The translations under genes were made by a program, and so were the position numbers. A DNA stretch of 64,000 nucleotides from Punctularia strigosozonata HHB-11173 SS5. Taxonomy: Eukaryota > Basidiomycota > Agaricomycetes > Corticiales > Punctulariaceae. The stretch lies in assembly GCF_000264995.1 (NCBI RefSeq), contig NW_006767441.1, positions 1,004,370 to 1,068,369 on the forward strand, read 5' to 3'. This document shows, one piece after another, positions 37,730 through 50,412 of this stretch (position 1 is its first letter; every line of letters begins with the position of its first letter). The notes under the pieces were generated by a model that saw only the letters and a program-made list of their open reading frames with translations, did not search any database and was not told where the DNA came from.

Positions 37730-38382
37730 TGTGCTTGGTATGTTGGCTGGTTAAATTCTACTGGTAGAGACTGGGGGTGACTGGAGTCGTGAGTGAGCGG
37801 GTTAAGAAGTGAACGACGGGGCCGGAGCGGCGTGTGTGGAACTGGAGATGGACAAGTGGTTAGCGCCGAACGGGACAAGGCGATGGACGGTTTGACTGAC
37901 CGGAGAAAGGGAGGCGGAGGGAGATGGAAGCCGCGAGGGCAGGGATGAATGAAGGGAATGGGGACAGCAGCGGGCGCGAAGGCCTTGCCCTTATAATAGT
38001 AGCCCGCTCCTCAACTTCCCACGTTTGCAGATTCGCCGGCGGTCTGCGCTCGCCGGGGCAGGCAGGCGCGTTGCTCAGTACGTGTTTTTTCTTCCCTCGA
38101 CATTTTTTGGGGTGGGCGCGTCTGCACCGATCGGTGTGACCAACGACGACCGACGCCCCTTTCTCGTCGCCGAGTCTGACTCTGAGCGAGGTCAATACAA
38201 TAGGCGCCGATGGAGCGCCGAGTTCGCGTAAGGCCGAGACCGAGCGCTCCGCCCCGACAGGGCAGCGCTGCGGCAGGGGCTGTGTCCGTCTCAGGAACGT
38301 GTCGCTTTGACCTCACCAGAACAACCGTGCTGGCACGCAGCACCTCTCCAGATACATACCCCGATACTGTTGACGACCAATC
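37730..38382. promoter_or_regulatory. Shared upstream region of the barrel protein (-) and SCAMP (+)
   Basis: This divergent intergenic region of about 650 bases has a TATA-like TTATAATAG at 37991-37999. On the minus strand it is followed by a pyrimidine-rich tract (about 37900-37975) and then a branch-like CTAAC and CTCCAG acceptor near 37840-37865. That layout suggests a strong promoter and a possible leader intron for the secreted protein. A long minus-strand open frame across 38011-38829 is judged an artefact. Confidence 0.4.
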
Positions 38383-39705
38383 ATGAGTGCGCAACCTACG
38401 CTTCCCCTGTCGTACGAGAGATGAAAGTGAATTGATGTATGAACTGGACCAGGCGAACTCACCCAAAACCCGTTCGCATCCACGCACTCGCTCGACGCCA
38501 ACCCGTTTGAGGACCCGCCGGACGCGCAGTCCGCGCGCGCGGCTGAGCTGGAGCGAAGAGAACGAGAACTTGAACGCAGAGAGCAAGAGCTTACCCAGAA
38601 GGCGGACCACATACGGAGACACGGGAGAAACAACTTTCCGCCTTGTCCGTGCCCAATACGCCATTCTTTTGCGATCGTAGCGCGCTGACTTGAGGAGCGC
38701 AGTCTTTCCGCTGGTATACCACGATATCAACGAAGAGATCCCGGAGGCGTCCAGGCCGCTCATCACCCGGCTCTTCCAGCTATGGCTGGTCCTAGCTGCG
38801 ACCCTTATCATCAACATGGTTGGTCTCAACGCTTTTGACGCAACGCAATCCTCCTGATATATGCGTTCAGATTGCGTGTATATTCGTTCTCGTCGGTGGT
38901 GGCAGCGATGGTGTGCGGGATCTCATCTCTGGAATTATGTACGCCAGCCTTCCTTAGCTGATGATCGAGAGAGCGAAGCTGACGCTACTAATGCAGCTAT
39001 GTTCCTGTCATCGGGCTCCTCTCGTTCCTGTTGTGGTATAGGCCTATCTATAACGGATATATGAAGGTTCGTCGACAGAAGAATAATTGCACCGGTGGAT
39101 GTATGCGCTGACTCACCAGCATAGGAGCAATCGCTCTATTACTGCAAGTCGTTCTCTGGGCTCAACGGTGCTATACTGACGTTTCGGCAGACCTGTATTT
39201 CTTCTTTGGAGGATGGCACCTGCTGTTCTCGCTGTACATGTATGTCATCATCTTCGTTCGTCCAGGAGTGCCGTTCTGAACTGCTCGAAGGGCCATTGGC
39301 ATTCCGAGGTATATATACGCCGCCATGTTGCGAACGATAGTCTCACAGCATAAACGTGCAGCACGGGCTCGGCCGGCCTGATCAACACCATCCAGATGTT
39401 CATCAAGCACTCATGGGTTGCAGCCATCCTAGGTTTAATAGCCTCAATAGGTTGGATTGTGCAAGGATTAGGAAACGCGTTCTATTATCGCCAGGTGCGA
39501 TATCCCCTTCTTGCTCGGTCCCGGCAGCTCACAGCTATCCGATCACTCGATGTAGATTTGGGCACATCACAACGCTGCGGGACATTCCATGGAAAAAGTA
39601 CGTCTGCGTTTTCCCCTTCAGGATGAAACCATGCTCACGACTGTGTTTCAGGCCAAGTCGGAGTTGGCCATGCACGGCGCGAAATCGTACTTTACTCGGG
39701 GTTAG
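38383..39705 (+). CDS. Secretory carrier-associated membrane protein (SCAMP) homologue
   Basis: SCAMPs are four-span membrane proteins of the secretory and endocytic recycling pathway. The inferred first exon is only four bases (ATGA, 38383-38386). Removing a 66-base intron (38387-38452) gives MSELTQNPFASTHSLDANPF, then EDPPDAQSARAAELERRERE. This has the NPF repeats and the heptad coiled coil that open all SCAMPs. The membrane core has YHDINEEIPEASRPLITRLF, LWLVLAATLIINM, SGIMYVPVIGLLSFLLWYRP and IYNGYMKEQS (the E-peptide-like loop). GSAGLINTIQMFIKHSWVAA and GLIASIGWIVQGLGNAFYYR follow. The tail ends LAMHGAKSYFTRG at TAG 39703-39705. The order is complete. Confidence 0.88.
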
Positions 39706-40768
39706 AGCACTGTGGCAGACTGACTGTCATCGGGTTCCACTTCTTGTTAGCGAGGTGCGCCACGTCCTCGTCTTCTCCGGACATACCGTGGTTGACGTTG
39801 GACATCAATCGCAGGCGGTGTAGTGGGCTGTGGTATGCTCAATGATGGTGGTGATGGCGAGAGTTCTTTGCTTGCTGCGAGGACTTTGATTTATCTTATT
39901 CGCCCTGGTCTTGCACTCGTCGTGAACGTGACGTACGATACATGCATGCTTGAATTTCAACTCGCGAGGTGGCCGACTCCTGAGTGTGGGCCAACTCCGC
40001 GGGCCTCAAACCCCAACACCCTTTTTATGGTGAATAGAGATCCGATGGCGACGGTGCTCCGGGCTGTAGCGCTGTACGCGTCCACCGCGTCTCTTTACCG
40101 GGTCTACGTATACAGCATTGCGGCGCAGAGGAGCTTAGAGAAACTCCGCTGTCGTTGACCTTGTTGTTCGATGTGGCCGGCATTGAGACCGCACGCATTG
40201 TGCCATAAGACGTATAGCGCCTTGTGAGACCGCATATTGACGTGTTTTGGCCTGCACGAGCCCTTTGTTCGCAAGCGTTGGCCCCCATCGCATGGTGGCA
40301 GACCATCTGCCGACGGGGCCGGTTGAGTAAGATTCAGAACCACGATGGCCTTGCAACATGTGGCGAAGAAATAGGGTTAGGGCGATTTACCACGCTCAGG
40401 GTTCAAAAGGCGGCGGCTGATTTTCAGCAACTGCCCACCGCCATCACCACCAACAAAAGGTACTATCCCCTCCCCCTCCCCTATGTGCTCGTCCTCATCG
40501 TCGTCCACGTCGTCCGCCGCCGCTAACATCGCGTTCGCAGACAAAAACTTCCCAAAAAACCCATAAAATCCTCTTTACATAGCGGCCTGTCGTCACCTCT
40601 GTGTGAGTCTCGCCCAACCAACGGTTCAACACATCGCTGGCGCACCAACTGACATCCACCCCTCATCCGGATCGATACAGTCTCGAAAAAGTTCATAAAG
40701 CAGTAACGACTACACCACTCTTCAAACACCCAGAAAAACCAACCCGTCTCGACTCAAGCCCAGCAGCC
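39706..40768. promoter_or_regulatory. PAB1 upstream region and probable leader intron
   Basis: No convincing gene is seen in this 1.06 kb. Close to PAB1 there is a CT-rich tract (about 40460-40485). A branch-like CTAAC and a GCAG acceptor (40523-40540) follow, looking like the 3' end of an intron in the 5' untranslated region. Beyond the acceptor lie several short A-runs (40542-40568, and in ACCCAGAAAAACC near 40730), which could be sites for Pab1 binding its own mRNA. Confidence 0.4.
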
Positions 40769-42940
<2,172 letters not shown>

Positions 42941-43351
42941 GTTTCAGCTCGCTTTTGCTCGGTGGTGATGGCGACGTGGGGTGGTGGTGGCGGGGAAGGC
43001 GTAGCTGCGACGATGTTATTTCTCTCTCCGACTCTTTTGTGTGCTGCTGTAGATCATCTTCGTGCTTCCGCCCTTCCCCCCTCGGAGCCTGGGCACTTGC
43101 GTGCGTTTGTGCTCCTCTTGCCCCTCGACTCGGTGGTTGTAGTTTCTTTATGTGTACTTTTGAAGGAACAGAGGTGACGTTGCAGCCGCGTACTTCTCAC
43201 AAACATCTGCGATTCCGTCAGGATTGCGTCTGAACCTCAACGCCGTTCAAGCTTTCGGCTGATCTGAACAGCGACAGACCGGCAAATCGTACCGGCAACA
43301 GATACCTCACACATACCGAAGCACGTACATACAGGAATACATGAGGCCTAA
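42941..43351. other. Intergenic stretch between convergent PAB1 and hydrolase
   Basis: This is the presumed 3' untranslated region of PAB1, with T/G-rich runs after the stop, and that of the hydrolase on the other strand. No gene is seen. Confidence 0.4.
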
Positions 43352-44587
43352 TCACTTGGGCTCGGAGGTCCCGACAAGTGCGTACGCAAGTTCCTCCGCC
43401 CCTGCCAACATCACCGGGATTTCCTTCTCCAACGGCGTGCTCAGCCACTCCTTCTGTACTTTCCTGATATCCGTAAACTGCCAATCGTGCGTCTTGTTCT
43501 CCGCGCAAGAGTACTGCAGGTCTGCACCCGCGTCCCGCATTGCGTGCACCATCTTATCGATGTCGCCAACGAACACCTCTAGGCTACCCGAGCTGACATA
43601 CACCCTCTTCGGGAGTATGTCCGCCCACGTGGGCACCGGATCGACGAACTCGCGATACGGTTTCGCCGCCTCGCTGGCAGCTTCTTTAGACGCGGTCAGC
43701 CATAGCTGCGCGAATCCGTCGATAATGGGCTTGTTGATGATGTCGAGGCCGTCGTTACTCTTGTAGGTCGGACTGGATGAGTTGAAGGAGACCCATGGGC
43801 TTATGAGGAATATGCCTCCACCGGGTCTAGGGAGACCCTCTGATGAGTTGGGCGACAAGAGAGATATCGGCTTGTGCAGGTGCGTAAGGAAGGACAAGAT
43901 GAGATGACCGCCGGCGGAATCGCCCATGAGCGCGACCTTCTGGTAGTCCACCCCCATCTCTTCGCCGAGGTACTTGTACATGCCCGCCATCTGTCCGACT
44001 TGGGTTGGATAACCAGCTTCCGGCGTTAAGGAGTAGTCCAGCGCGAAGAGGCTGATGGTGTATCCGCGCTTGATGACCGCTTCGACGATGGCCATCAGCA
44101 GAGGCATGTACGTTCCTGGTTGCCATACGGCATATCCGCCTCCGTGAACGTAGCAGAGGACGACATCGGACGAGGAGGGCGGCTGAGGCTCGGTGAAGGA
44201 GTGGCGGAAAATCCAGTAGCCCGCGAAGGACGGCTTCTCGACGCGCTGGTAGAGAGTCTTCCTGACGGCAGCATACCGCGGCTGACTCAAGATCTGGTTC
44301 GCGCTGGCATCCCCGGCAAAGGCAACGCGGCACACTGAGCGCGGCAATCGTGTAAAGAGTATCCTACGGTCATGGCCCTCGTTGATGAGAAATGGTTCGC
44401 TCAACCAAGAAGAAAAAACGCACGTCCTGAACTTCGTAAAGAAGAGTTCGTCTTCTAGTGTGAGCTTGCCACGCCCCTTCCTCCGTAGGGTCGTGTGGAG
44501 GGCGGTAAAGGGCCAACTCAGTACGGCTGCATGGGACTTGACTTTATCCGCGAGGCTGACACGGTGGTAATGAGGGTTCGGGTCCAT
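43352..44587 (-). CDS. Alpha/beta hydrolase, hormone-sensitive-lipase type
   Basis: This is a probable carboxylesterase or lipase of the alpha/beta hydrolase-3 (HSL) family; the substrate is unknown. The single exon encodes 411 residues. The oxyanion-hole motif is in CYVHGGGYAVWQPGTYMPLL, the nucleophile elbow is KVALMGDSAGGHLILSFLTH, and the His is probably in CAENKTHDWQFTDI. The acid residue is likely in the segment SGSLEVFVGDIDKMVHAM. An N-terminal block of about 120 residues precedes the core. No clear signal peptide is seen. It is the only intron-free gene of good size in the window. It is divergent from COQ11 across about 500 bases. Confidence 0.87.
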   Translation of the reverse strand: MDPNPHYHRVSLADKVKSHAAVLSWPFTALHTTLRRKGRGKLTLEDELFFTKFRTCVFSSWLSEPFLINEGHDRRILFTRLPRSVCRVAFAGDASANQILSQPRYAAVRKTLYQRVEKPSFAGYWIFRHSFTEPQPPSSSDVVLCYVHGGGYAVWQPGTYMPLLMAIVEAVIKRGYTISLFALDYSLTPEAGYPTQVGQMAGMYKYLGEEMGVDYQKVALMGDSAGGHLILSFLTHLHKPISLLSPNSSEGLPRPGGGIFLISPWVSFNSSSPTYKSNDGLDIINKPIIDGFAQLWLTASKEAASEAAKPYREFVDPVPTWADILPKRVYVSSGSLEVFVGDIDKMVHAMRDAGADLQYSCAENKTHDWQFTDIRKVQKEWLSTPLEKEIPVMLAGAEELAYALVGTSEPK

Positions 44588-45083
44588 CGGAAGTCGAGCA
44601 TCCTAATCGCAAGACACCTACGCTTTATAGGGGACGGACATCGTGGAATAGAACGCAGGACATTCGGTTACACGTCATATAATTGGATGGCTGGGATTGC
44701 TCCTTCAGGCCTGAGAACGAGACGGATCTTCGACGTCGCGGTCTTTCTCGGATCCATAGACAGGATGCGGATAAGCCTGGATAGCCGCGTCTTGAATATA
44801 TTTGAGAACTCCAGAACGCGAATCGCGTGAAGTTCAAGGCCCTGTTCGCCGCAAAGTTGTGTCGCAATCGACGCTAGAACCGGTACTACTGTCAAGTCAC
44901 CTTACGAGCACAAGGATCCTGAACAAGCTTTAGTTCACTGAAGCCATTGCAGTCGAATTCGCTTCCTGTCGTTGTTCAAGCGTGGAAGAGACGAAGCGTT
45001 TCAATGACGTAACCGTCGAAAGTGTATACCGCCACCTCCCACTGTGTCTTCCTCGCCCTTTCAGGATCGCATCGGTTTTCACA
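44588..45083. other. Intergenic stretch between hydrolase (-) and COQ11 (+)
   Basis: These 496 bases lie between divergent start codons and presumably hold both promoters. No coding signal or outstanding motif was seen. Confidence 0.35.
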
Positions 45084-46402
45084 ATGGTACTCGAGGCTGT
45101 CGCACAGAAAGTTCTTGTTGTCGGCGGCAACGGATTTATTGGTATGGCCAGGCCTCGTGGACAACCGCAACTCTGGCTGAACACCCTAGTGCAGGTTCCG
45201 CAGTGTGCAAGGCCGCGCTCGCGCGGGGAATGCAAGTTACTAGCATCAGGCACGTTCATTAGGTTTTGTTGCAGAGCGCATTGGTGCTTATATGAATGGA
45301 CGCGCAGCTCTTCTGGAAAGCCGTATACGACACCAAAGGGACATTCACCCGCATGGACTAGCAAAGTGTGCGACCTATAATAACTCTGTCAACATCTACT
45401 AACTCTCTTTGCAGGTCGATTGGCGACGAGGAGACGCATTAAACCCCGAGTCGTATGCCCATATTCTCCCCGAAGTGACGGGCGTCGTGCACACGCTCGG
45501 AACGCTCCTGGAGGACGCAGAGTACAAAAAGGCCATACGTGAAGGCAACGTGTTTGGGCTCGCGGGAAGCGTGATAGGAGGGCTAACAGGCGCGAGCTTT
45601 GGTGGGGGTAATCCACTCGAGCGCAAAAACGAGGAGCATAGCCGAGGAAGTTACGCCCTGTTGAATCGCGATGCCGGTGAGCGTGTTCTTCCTATCTTGG
45701 TGGTAGAAGATGGAGGCACCACGACTGATGGGTTTTCTTGACTTTCAGCCTTAAGGGTGTGCGAGGCATTCATCAGTTCGAAACCAAACACTCCGCTAAG
45801 CCTTCCGCGATCCTTTGTGTTCATCTCAGCGGAGGACATCTTCCGCCCACTGGTTCCTGCAGGCTACATCGAGACGAAGCGCGAAGCCGAGCGACAAATT
45901 GAAAGCATGATGCTCGGACGGCAAGACTACCGGGGGGTTTTCATTCGACCAAGTACGAGGAGGCTTCGAGCGCGTTCTTTGGTTGTTGACGCTTAACCTT
46001 ATTCCAGGCCTCGTGTACCACGCGCATTACAGGCCGTTAACCTCTCCCGTCGCGGCGCTCCTGGATCTTTCCGCATCTCTGCATTCTCGCGCGCCCGTTC
46101 AAGTACCAACACCTTCCAGCGTACTGCGCACGCTAGCGTCGCTGTCGGGCTCATCGGCCGCGGTGCCCGAAGAACGGCGTTCACCGCTGGAATCTATGGC
46201 CAATGCCCTTATCGTCCCCCCCATACACGTCGATCACGTCGGAGAGGCGTGCAGCATTGCTGTGGATGTATCGCGATTTGATGTCGCTGGTCCGGTCGGT
46301 GTACGGGAGATGAGACATCTCATCGGGTGGGAGCAGAAGGGACAGCCCGCCGCGCCTCCTCATCCTAGTCACACCGCAGTTCCCGGCCGCGAAGCGGTAT
46401 AG
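45084..46402 (+). CDS. COQ11: Atypical SDR protein, Coq11 (YLR290C) family
   Basis: Coq11 is a mitochondrial NAD(P)-binding protein that associates with the coenzyme Q synthesis complex in yeast. Exon 1 gives MVLEAVAQKVLVVGGNGFIG (Rossmann GxxGxxG). A 51-base intron joins to SAVCKAALARGMQVTSIS, and the next exons give SSGKPYTTPKGHSPAWTSKV. Further on are DWRRGDALNPESYAHILPEV, VVHTLGTLLEDAEYK, GGGNPLERKNEEHSRGSYAL, SFVFISAEDIFRPLVPAGYI and ETKREAERQIE (YxxxK). RPSLVYHAHYRPLTSP follows. Each block has a counterpart in yeast Coq11. The C-terminus is Pro/His-rich and ends at TAG 46400-46402. No strong mitochondrial presequence is seen, as in the yeast protein. Confidence 0.85.
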
Positions 46403-46776
46403 TTTGTTAGTTGCAAGATGGTATAGCAATCACGACTCGTGATCGAATCCGTTGTCCATGGACGTGAGCGATTGCAGCCTCGGCTTGTGGGAGCCGAACG
46501 GTCATCACGTGAATCGGGAGTGTGTAATTGGGATAAATCTCGACCCATGATATAGCCCCAAGGAAAGTGTCTCCTCCTCAGCTGCAAGCACTAGCCATCG
46601 TACCCCGTACGACCACGCTCAGGCTCCAGGAGGACAGGCGTTGAAGTTAAGCCAGGATCTGCTCGGGACTCCTATCCTCGTCCCGTCTACGATCCGCGAC
46701 CCCTATATACCGACGGCCGTCCGGAATATTGATTGGCTCATATCCCTTCGCTTTCCGCTCGTGCCGCTTTCGCTTC
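46403..46776. promoter_or_regulatory. Upstream region of the adenylate kinase gene
   Basis: This 374-base interval carries a TATA-like TATATA at 46704-46709, about 70 bases before the adenylate kinase start. It is followed by a pyrimidine-rich stretch reaching to the start codon. Nothing else is supported. Confidence 0.35.
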
Positions 46777-47946
46777 ATGTTTGTTGCGCGCCCTCCCTGT
46801 CTCCGGGCTCAAGCGCAGTCCGCCTTGCGGGGTTCGGCCTCAAGCTGCCGGACGTTCGCGACCACTCCGCCGACCGGGTCTCCCGCGCCTCCGTTCAGCG
46901 TCAAGAGCAAGGATGCCTCCAAGTCGGACGCGAACGCGAAGCCGGACTCTGGGAAAGTGCTTCGGATGGTGATGTTCGGGAAGCCGGGGGCTGGGAAGGG
47001 GACGTTGTCGGCGAGGCTGGTGAAGAAGTATGACATCCTGTCCTTGTCCACGGGGGACATACTTCGGCAGCACATTGCGGAGGGGTATGTCACATATGAA
47101 TTCCGGTTCATACGTTTGTGTTGATTAAGGATCCCAGCACGGAGGTTGGAAAACTGGCGGAAGAAATTGTCGCGCGGGGCGCGTTCCTCCCGGACGAGCT
47201 CATGCTGCAAGTCCTGACCACTAAGCTAGATCTCCTGCATAACAAAGTATGTATTAGATCAATACATCCAGTGATCTTGAATCCAATCCTGTCCAGCACT
47301 GGATCCTTGACGGCTTCCCCCGTACACTGCGCCAAGGCGAATTGCTTGATGCTCACTTACAGTTCGTTATATTGGCTTGGTCTATGGTGATCGGTTGCTC
47401 ATCATCTTGCAGGAACCAAAAGACTCCTCTCAGCCTCGTAGTCAACATCGACGTGCCCGACTCTGTCATCCTGAGTCGTATCTCAGAACGTTGGGTTCAC
47501 TTGCCGTCGGGACGAGTGTACAATATGTCCTATAACCGGCCCAAGGTGGATGGCCATGACGACATCACGGGAGAGCCTTTGACGAAACGGCCAGACGATA
47601 ACCCGGTACGTATGCATGGCGCGCGGCTGAACTCCATTCATTGATGCATATTGATCTTTCTCAGGAGGTCTTTGCCCGCCGACTGGAGACGTTCTATGCC
47701 TCAACGTCGCCTTTGCTACAATACTACGAGATGAATAGCCGGGCAAAGATGGTGACACTGCAGGGGACGACATCGGATGAGATTTGGCCTCAGCTCGAAG
47801 GGGTTGTGCGGTCGTTATTCCCCACTTTGAAGGAGCGCGTGGAGTCCAGGGAGGAGCGGCGGAAGCATAGTCTCAGCGACGCCGTTGCGGGAGAAGAGAG
47901 CAAACGATCGGCGAGTAGTACGAGTAGGAGTACGAACATCGAATAG
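46777..47946 (+). CDS. ADK2: Mitochondrial adenylate kinase (GTP:AMP phosphotransferase, Adk2/AK3 type)
   Basis: This enzyme interconverts (G/A)TP plus AMP with the diphosphates in the mitochondrial matrix. The N-terminus MFVARPPCLRAQAQSALRGS with following Arg/Ser/Thr-rich sequence is a plausible targeting peptide. The P-loop is LRMVMFGKPGAGKGTLSARL. The AMP-binding part is LSTGDILRQHIAEG, and after introns the HWILDGFPRTLRQGELLDAH block follows. The long LID is RWVHLPSGRVYNMSYNRPKV with DDITGEPLTKRPDDN; it lacks zinc cysteines. NPEVFARRLETFYASTSPLL then closes the core. A charged Ser/Arg-rich tail of about 40 residues (EERRKHSLSDAVAGEESK) extends beyond the usual end. AK2-type was considered; the presequence and LID favour the matrix enzyme. 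Confidence 0.88.
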
Positions 47947-48275
47947 ATGAAAACAATCTCACTTTGCTTGATGCTCTGCGGCCCGAATCTGCGAAGGTGT
48001 TGAATCGTCCCGCATGCAATGGCTGTGCACGCAGCACACCCTCACATGCTTGGTTGCTTCATCCGACAGCGTTCGCCAGCCATCTTTGTACTACTTATCG
48101 GTTCCTGCTGCACACATGTCTGATCGTTGAGCAAAGTTTATCTTATCAGGAAGGTCTTCGCGTTGGCGGGGCTCCGCTAGGGCCGCAGAGATGTATACAT
48201 ACCTTGCGACGCTCGCCACGTATACAGTCCCGACCAGGTCTCTCCGGAACACCCGCCGGACTTTCTCGGCGAACT
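47947..48275. other. Intergenic stretch before the iminopeptidase gene
   Basis: No gene is clear here. From 48191 an open frame out of phase with the next gene begins MYTYLATLATYTVPTRSLRN and looks like a short basic leader. It stops after 38 codons and overlaps the chosen start, so it could be an upstream open frame or chance. Confidence 0.3.
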
Positions 48276-50412
48276 ATGACACAGCTCCAGACAGCGATGC
48301 CTGCTGAGCAAGACCTTGAATCATACACTCTCAAGGGTACTGATATGCGCGCGCCCAGTGTCTCGCTGCACATCTTCACTCACACGGCGTACAGGCGGTA
48401 TCAAGATCGTAGAGCGGTTCTTCGATCTGCCATTGGACTATGGCAACCCAAATGGACAAACCATACGCGTGTTTGCGAGGAACTGTATACCGTTAGCAAA
48501 AGCGAAAACACCGGAAGAAGAAGCGAAACTTCCGTACCGTGAATACCGATGCATTCATTCGCCGTGCCGTTCGTGCTAACGAGTCGAACTCAGTGGTATA
48601 TCTTCAGGGTAGGTTTCTGTCAATCCGAGCCTTGCGACCGAAATCTCAATTCGTGTTTACAGGAGGTCCGGGGTTCGAGGTTCCGCTGAACGATGGCTCT
48701 GGCTTTGCTGCTGAGGTGAGTACCTCATAGCGACTGAGCGTGCCCCTTTCGATGCTGACAAGGCAGTAGATTTATGAAAAAGGATACCAGGTACTGACGT
48801 CCTTTTTCGCGCTGGGATTTGGAATGGCTCAGACCCTACGTTAGATCCTCTGGTTGGACCAACGCGGTACAGGACTGAGCACGCCGATCTCACCGGAAAC
48901 ATTGACCTCGTTCGAGACGGACTCGCAAATCGCGAACTACCTCAAGCATTTCCGCGCCGATTCCATTGGTCGGTGTTTCAGATGACGGCATATGCGATTC
49001 CATGGATATTGACGCATCGAAAAAGTAAAGGATTGCGAAGCTATCCGAAATTTTTTGCTAGGAAACAGGGAAGACCCCGAAGATCGCAAATGGACAATCA
49101 TGGGTCAGAGCTTCGGTGGATTCTGTTCCATCACCTATCTCTCATTCCATAGCGAGGGTCTCAAGGAGGTTTTCGTCACTGGTGGTTTGGCGCCTTTGAT
49201 CGAGAATCCCACTCCCAATTATGAAGCAACTGTTAGTGAGTTATGCGTGATAAGTGCGCTTGTCGCGGGAACTGATGCAAATGGTCGGACAAGATCGGGT
49301 GATCCACCGAAACAAGATCTATTACGCGAAATATCCTCGCGATGTCAAAAGAGTAAGCAGCCGTGGAAGCCGGCTTGGCCGTTGATTCATGGGTCACAAT
49401 ACTAGGTTCGAAATATCCTAGATCATTTGTCATCGAATAAGATTACACTACCGAATGGTGGACGGTTAACGCCGAGTCGCTGGCAACAGCTAGGCATCGA
49501 CTTCGGCATGAGCGGTCGGTGTGTTCGCGTTACGGCCGACATTGATGTACTCATAAATTGCAGGTGGTATTGATCGAGTGCACCGTGAGTTGCGTGTTCA
49601 CATTGTACACAGCAAAGCGACCTGACTTGCGTTCAGAGTTGGTCTTCCGCGCGGATAATGACTTATCGATGTTCGGCAAGCTCTCGTACAAGACCCTGCA
49701 ACTTGTGCAAGAGAAGCAGTCATACGACGGTAATCCCATCTACGCTATCTTGCACGAGCCGATCTATTGCCAGGGGTAAGGTGTATTCCGGACTCGCCTG
49801 CTCAGTCACGTTAACTCAGTTTTAAGTCATGCATCCAACTGGGCCGCAGCCAGGGTGATAGCAAAGCACCCCGAATTTTCCTGGGTTCACGTACAACAAC
49901 AAGATGGCACTACGCCAGTCTACTACTTCGGGGAGATGGTATGCGTACCCCCCTCCTGTGGATTCCTCATTTTCTGACACGCGGAATTCAGATCTTCCCC
50001 GACATGTTTGATGATTACGCCAACCTGCGCCCTCTTAAGGCAGCGGCTGAGATCCTAGCCAGAGATACGAGCTGGGGCAGATTGTACGACCTCGACCAGC
50101 TCGGCCGCAATACTGTCAAAGTCAGCGCCGTTACGTGAGTTGGCAGTTGTTTGTTATCTGGTCACTGTAAGTATCGCTCATTGTGAACCAGGTATTACGA
50201 CGATATGTATGGATTAAGTACTTATCATGGTGGTATACTGACATCGCATTCCTTGTAGGTATGTCGACTTCAATCTAGCCCAAGAGACGGCTAGAAAAAT
50301 AAAGAACACGGAACAGTATATCACCAACCAGCTAGTCCATGATGGCATCCGCGCAGATGCTAAGGATGTTATGAAGCGGCTATTCGAACTTTCCAATCGC
50401 GAGTTCAACTGA
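48276..50412 (+). CDS. Proline iminopeptidase-type alpha/beta hydrolase (S33)
   Basis: This family removes N-terminal proline from peptides. Start 48276 gives MTQLQTAMPAEQDLESYTLK; a second Met lies at 48297. An intron joins to GGIKIVERFFDLPLDYGNPN. The oxyanion motif is YLQGGPGFEVPLNDGSGF, then ILWLDQRGTGLSTPIS, and the nucleophile elbow is WTIMGQSFGGFCSITYLSFH. Later blocks are VFVTGGLAPLIENPTPNY, LVFRADNDLSMFGKLSYKTL, ILHEPIYCQG and ASNWAAARVIAKHPEFSW. The probable acid and His regions are VTYYDDMYVDFNLAQETARK and ITNQLVHDGIRADAKDVMKR. The end is LFELSNREFN, TGA 50410-50412. Around ten introns of 45-60 bases are present. The order matches fungal iminopeptidases; substrate specificity is inferred. 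Confidence 0.85.

Noticed and set aside
38011-38829. A 272-codon minus-strand open frame over the SCAMP 5' end
   Set aside because: It overlaps clear SCAMP exons and the shared promoter, is Arg/Ser-rich and resembles no family.
39823-40158. A 111-codon plus-strand open frame between SCAMP and PAB1
   Set aside because: Composition is not convincing, no domain is visible, and no introns or neighbouring exons extend it.
49400-49445. A tRNA B-box-like GGTTCGAAAT in the iminopeptidase gene
   Set aside because: The flanks do not form a T-arm or acceptor stem, no A-box lies at the right distance, and the region is explained by exons and an intron.
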